Part shown: piece after piece, positions 5,081-8,189 of the stretch
Layout: each line of letters starts with the position of its first letter
How positions within the stretch are numbered: position 1 is the stretch's first letter
Assembly (NCBI GenBank): GCA_902783305.1
Contig: CACZQU010000605.1
Coordinates: forward strand, 1-8,189
Direction: 5' to 3'
Length of the DNA: 8,189 nt
Source: an uncultured Lachnospiraceae bacterium
GTDB lineage: Bacteria > Bacillota > Clostridia > Lachnospirales > Lachnospiraceae
Notes under the pieces: model-generated
Seen by the model: the letters and a program-made list of their open reading frames with translations, nothing else
What the model was told of the DNA's origin: nothing
Database searches by the model: none
Position numbers and translations under genes: made by a program

Positions 5081-6304
5081 ATGAAAAAGCAACTTGCACT
5101 TCTTCTGGCCGCTGCCCTGGCTGCGGGAGGCCTGACCACGCTGACATCAGCCGCCGGTAAAGACTATTCGGATTATACGATCCGTATTTATTCCAATTCC
5201 AATTCGACGGAGCGTACGACATGGCTCATCCACGCGGCAGAGGATGCGGGCTTCTCCATCAGTATTGATGACAACTCTGTCATATCCGGAGATACCGCGG
5301 CGATCCAGGCGGCAAACGAGAATAAAGACGGAGATATCATATTCGGTCTCAACGAGGTGCGCTGGGGACAGCTTCTGGCGGGAGAATATGAAAATCTTTC
5401 CGTGATGGACTGGGAGCCCACCTGGGCTTCGGAGGTTGGAGATTACGCTTATCCCGGCAAAGCCTATGGGCTGGTGATCCAGAATGTTCTGATGCTTTAC
5501 CGTAACGATGAGCTGGGTACCAATGGAGAGGAACTGCATTTTGAACATTGGGCAGATGTGGTGGACAGCGGCTATACCTGGTACCGGCAGAACAAAGTAG
5601 GCGGAACGACTAACGCAAATATCAACTCTGCCATTCTGTATGCTTTCACCGATCCTGACTCTGAAGCCGGCGGGATTTCGCTGGATGGCTGGAAGACGCT
5701 GTGGAACTACTGCGCGAATGGCAAGTTTTCTTCCGATGATTCCTACAAATATGGCTTTGAACCTCTGAACAAGGGAGATGTCGCGATTTCCAGCTATTAT
5801 TCCTCTTCTCTGTACGGCCAGATTGACGCTGCCGCGGAGAGCTCTGATCATCCGCTTATGGGTACCTTTGAGCCGGAAAACTGGGGACTTGTGGATATTG
5901 CGGACGGTACCTATTATATTGCCGAATATCTCGGTATCCTCGACAAAGCAGACCGGACTCCTGAACAGACAGAGGCTGTCGAGGCCTTTGCCGAGTGGTT
6001 TGGATCTGCCGAGGTCCAGGCGGAGTGGGGCGAAGAGTTTGATTCCTTCCCGTGCAATGCGACGGCGGCAGAGGAACTGTATCCGGACGGAATTCCTGCG
6101 ATCTATGAGCTGCCCAATTTCTCCCTTAATCTGGTCGACGGTACCAATATGACCTATGCGGAGTATGTTGGAGCCAACACTTCTGCATGGACCAACATCA
6201 TGACGAACCTGGGCTTCTACTGGGCAGATGCCTCTGCTGCTCCCCAGGAGCCGGACTGGGAATCTCTTGACTGGGCGACCCTGACCCAGGCCGCAGCTGA
6301 ATAA
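5081..6304 (+). CDS. ABC transporter substrate-binding protein, ferric/thiamine/phosphonate/sugar-phosphate class
   Basis: A 407-residue extracellular solute-binding protein. Residues 1-25 form a signal peptide whose LAAGG stretch (14-18) resembles a lipobox with Gly where Cys would be. Cleavage probably falls near TSAA (22-25), and the mature protein would not be lipid-anchored. The mature part begins DYTIRIYSNSN, typical of type II periplasmic binding proteins such as FbpA, AfuA, TbpA and PhnS. A tyrosine pair at 239-240 in a GDVAISSYYSSS context recalls the Tyr-Tyr iron ligands of FbpA; whether it binds iron is unproven. The protein is rich in Trp and acidic residues. The ATG at 5081 was chosen over an in-frame ATG at 5033 because AAGGAGG lies eight bases upstream and it starts a proper MKK signal peptide. 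First gene after the consensus promoter. Confidence 0.9.
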   Translation: MKKQLALLLAAALAAGGLTTLTSAAGKDYSDYTIRIYSNSNSTERTTWLIHAAEDAGFSISIDDNSVISGDTAAIQAANENKDGDIIFGLNEVRWGQLLAGEYENLSVMDWEPTWASEVGDYAYPGKAYGLVIQNVLMLYRNDELGTNGEELHFEHWADVVDSGYTWYRQNKVGGTTNANINSAILYAFTDPDSEAGGISLDGWKTLWNYCANGKFSSDDSYKYGFEPLNKGDVAISSYYSSSLYGQIDAAAESSDHPLMGTFEPENWGLVDIADGTYYIAEYLGILDKADRTPEQTEAVEAFAEWFGSAEVQAEWGEEFDSFPCNATAAEELYPDGIPAIYELPNFSLNLVDGTNMTYAEYVGANTSAWTNIMTNLGFYWADASAAPQEPDWESLDWATLTQAAAE

Positions 6305-6322
6305 TCAACCTTCTGACCGACC

Positions 6323-6353
6323 AAAGGGGCGGGCCGCAGGCCCACCCCTTTTT
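6323..6353 (+). terminator. Intrinsic terminator between binding protein and ATPase
   Basis: AAAGGGG-C-GGGCC, a GCA loop, then GGCCC-A-CCCCTTT forms a 12-bp stem with a single C/A mismatch, followed by TTTTT (6349-6353). It starts 18 bases after the binding-protein stop codon, on the operon strand. Since the ATPase has no evident promoter in the remaining 30 bases, transcription must partly read through, giving more binding-protein mRNA than ATPase and permease mRNA. Confidence 0.85.
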
Positions 6354-6383
6354 ACGCGTTAACCGTTCAGGTGAGGATTCGTT

Positions 6384-7430
6384 ATGATTAGACTGAATGA
6401 TATCGTGGTGAAATTCGGAGATTTCACTGCCCTTCACAATATTGAGGTTCATGTAAAAAAAGGAGAATTCTTTACCTTTCTCGGACCCTCCGGCTGTGGA
6501 AAGACCACTACCTTACGGACCATCACCGGCTTCATCGAACCTGCTGAGGGGACGGTGATGGTAGAGGGAAGAGATGTGACCCATGTCCCGATTGAGGACA
6601 GAAACATCGGCATTGTCTTTCAGAGCTATGCGCTTTTTCCCACCATGACTGTTTATGACAACATTGCTTTCGGACTGAAAATCAGGAAGCTTCCAAAGCC
6701 GGAGATCGACACGAAAGTCCGGGAGATTGCCCGGAAGGTGGATCTGACCGATGAACAGCTGGCCAAAGCGGTCTCCCAGCTGTCCGGCGGCCAGCAGCAG
6801 CGTGTGGCCATTGCCCGGGCGCTGGTCACGGATCCTGCCATCATCTGCATGGATGAACCGCTCTCCAACCTGGATGCGAAGCTGAGGGTCCAGCTGCGCA
6901 ACGAACTGAAAAAGATGCAGAAGGAATTCGGGATCACAACCATCTATGTCACCCATGACCAGGAGGAGGCGCTGACTCTTTCTGACCGGATTGCCGTATT
7001 CAATAAAGGATACATCGAGCAGATCGGAACCCCAAACGAGGTATACAACCACTCCAGCTCGGAGTTTGTCTGCAACTTTATCGGTGACATCAACCGGATT
7101 CCGGAGGATGTGGTAAACAGACTGATCCGGTCGGGAGCAGACCTTCATCCGGACTGGCATAACTATGTGCGGCTGGAACGCCTCCATGTCAATACCCCTC
7201 CGGCTCCCGGGCAGCTGGTGCTTGACGCAAGGGTGGAAAGCGCGGAATACTATGGTCTGTATATCAAATATTATATGGATCTGGGGTCTCAGATCATAAA
7301 GGTCATCGAAAAAAATGACGGTGTACGGATCTATGAAGAAGGCCAGGAGGTAAAGGTGATCCTGGATCCGTCGGATATCATGGCTTATCCACCCGCCGGG
7401 AAGGGGGAGACGGGAGGGCTGTATGAATGA
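6384..7430 (+). CDS. ABC transporter ATP-binding protein (FbpC/PotA-type)
   Basis: A 348-residue cytoplasmic ATPase that powers the importer formed with the flanking binding protein and permease. Motifs are complete: Walker A GPSGCGKT (34-41), Q-loop Q80 in FQSYALFP, signature LSGGQ (133-137), Walker B IICMDE (153-158), D-loop SNLD (161-164) and switch His191 in VTHDQEEA. Residues from about 270 to 340 form a TOBE-like C-terminal domain ending [10 protein letters not shown], as in the ferric, thiamine, spermidine and phosphonate importers. The usual family length is about 340-370. GTGAGG lies seven bases before the ATG. The stop overlaps the permease start by 8 bases, implying translational coupling. 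Confidence 0.95.
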   Translation: MIRLNDIVVKFGDFTALHNIEVHVKKGEFFTFLGPSGCGKTTTLRTITGFIEPAEGTVMVEGRDVTHVPIEDRNIGIVFQSYALFPTMTVYDNIAFGLKIRKLPKPEIDTKVREIARKVDLTDEQLAKAVSQLSGGQQQRVAIARALVTDPAIICMDEPLSNLDAKLRVQLRNELKKMQKEFGITTIYVTHDQEEALTLSDRIAVFNKGYIEQIGTPNEVYNHSSSEFVCNFIGDINRIPEDVVNRLIRSGADLHPDWHNYVRLERLHVNTPPAPGQLVLDARVESAEYYGLYIKYYMDLGSQIIKVIEKNDGVRIYEEGQEVKVILDPSDIMAYPPAGKGETGGLYE

Positions 7431-8189
7431 ACGTGCAGACCGGAGGATCCGGGCAGAATGGATTCTCCGCATTCTGGGTCTGGGTTTTTTCTGCTATCTG
7501 TTTTTCGGCTTTATGCTTTTTCCCTGCCTGAATACCCTGATCAGCATTTTTACCACGAAAAACGCATCGGGCCAGACGGATCCCCTTGCCGTGATCCGTT
7601 TCTTTTTTGCCGGGAATATGGGAAGGTATGTCTGGAATTCCCTGAAGCTGGCGATCTGTCTGGTGATTACCGTGAATATCGTCGGAGTATCCATCGTGCT
7701 CCTGACGGAGTATTTTGACATCAAAGGGGCAAATGTTCTCCGGCTCGGATATATGACCACACTGATCTACTCCGGCGTGGCTCTTGTGACCGGATATCTT
7801 TTCCTGTATGCTCCGGACGGAATTCTGACCACCGCATTCAAGGAAGCCTTTCCCGGGATGAATGCTCAGTGGTTTACCGGCTTTAACGCGGTCCTTTTCA
7901 CCATGACCTTTGCCTGTACCAGCAACCATGCTCTTTTTTTGCGGAACGCGATCCGGGGGATAGACTACAACACGGTTGAGGCGGCACGCAATCTGGGGGC
8001 GAAGCCCTTCAAGGTTCTGTGGAAGGTGGTCTTTCCGACGCTGATCCCCACCATGTTTTCACTGACCGTCATGACCTTCATCACCGGGCTTTGCGCCATG
8101 TCTGCGCCTACGCTGCTGGGCTACGATTCCATCAATCCTGAGATCGTCCGGCTTGCAGGCTCTTCGACGGCTGATGAGGCCTTTCCCCA
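7423..8189 (+). CDS. ABC transporter permease (FbpB/AfuB-type), truncated by the window edge
   Basis: The frame is open from the ATG at 7423 through the right edge, giving 255 complete codons; the C-terminus lies outside. The start overlaps the ATPase stop by 8 bases and has GGGAGGG four bases upstream. About five membrane helices are visible (roughly 14-38, 70-95, 108-130, 152-175, 207-232). The canonical EAA loop that docks with the ATPase is at residues 186-205: EAARNLG, nine residues, then VVFP. This fits a BPD_transp_1 permease of the ferric-type importers. Members of this class often carry two fused permease units of over 500 residues; whether this one does, or a second permease gene follows, cannot be seen. 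It belongs to the same operon as the two genes before it. Confidence 0.9.
   Translation, partial: MNERADRRIRAEWILRILGLGFFCYLFFGFMLFPCLNTLISIFTTKNASGQTDPLAVIRFFFAGNMGRYVWNSLKLAICLVITVNIVGVSIVLLTEYFDIKGANVLRLGYMTTLIYSGVALVTGYLFLYAPDGILTTAFKEAFPGMNAQWFTGFNAVLFTMTFACTSNHALFLRNAIRGIDYNTVEAARNLGAKPFKVLWKVVFPTLIPTMFSLTVMTFITGLCAMSAPTLLGYDSINPEIVRLAGSSTADEAFP

Noticed and set aside
6513..7472. Long minus-strand ORF of 319 codons opposite the FbpC-type ATPase
   Set aside because: The plus-strand frame carries every ABC ATPase motif; the opposite frame has no domain features and crosses two coding genes.

Overview
The window is about 8.2 kb of bacterial DNA, GC roughly 50%, carrying two unrelated ABC importers separated by a small membrane-protein gene. 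Strong AGGAGG-type ribosome binding sites, sigma-A/sigma-70-type promoters and the protein families resemble a Clostridia-type Firmicute, but this is an inference. Against a typical Gram-positive, neither substrate-binding protein has a lipobox cysteine; both look like type I secreted proteins. A diderm lineage therefore remains possible. No RNA genes, CRISPR arrays or transposases were seen.

Left block (1-4183, minus strand): bases 1-300 are non-coding and unusually rich in inverted repeats, including a potential three-way-junction fold at 200-297. Reading leftwards from a promoter near 4095-4123, a sugar-type (RbsA/RbsC/RbsB-like) importer operon is encoded: a two-domain ATPase (3952-2441), a permease (2444-1455) and a substrate-binding protein (1344-301). 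ATPase and permease abut or overlap by 4 bases. The binding-protein gene is last, after a 110-base gap holding a GC-rich hairpin. The operon has a roughly 135-nt leader containing a strong 41-nt stem-loop, and a candidate operator palindrome overlies the promoter.

Middle (4184-5080): a minus-strand gene encodes a 201-residue protein fusing a three-helix YgjV-like membrane domain to a GNAT-like domain whose acetyl-CoA loop is degenerate. It faces the next operon across a 284-base divergent promoter region. That region holds an extended -10 promoter leftwards and a perfect consensus TTGACA-N17-TATAAT promoter rightwards.

Right block (5000-8189, plus strand): a ferric/thiamine/phosphonate/sugar-phosphate-class importer runs as binding protein (5081-6304), intrinsic terminator (6323-6353), FbpC/PotA-type ATPase (6384-7430) and an FbpB-type permease (7423 onward) that runs off the right edge. 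The terminator sits inside the operon and probably makes the binding protein more abundant than the ATPase and permease. The substrate cannot be fixed from sequence.

Most of the window is ordinary transport biology. The points most worth a second look are the YgjV-GNAT fusion, the structured DNA at 109-297, the operon leader hairpin, the absent lipoboxes, and the fully consensus promoter.
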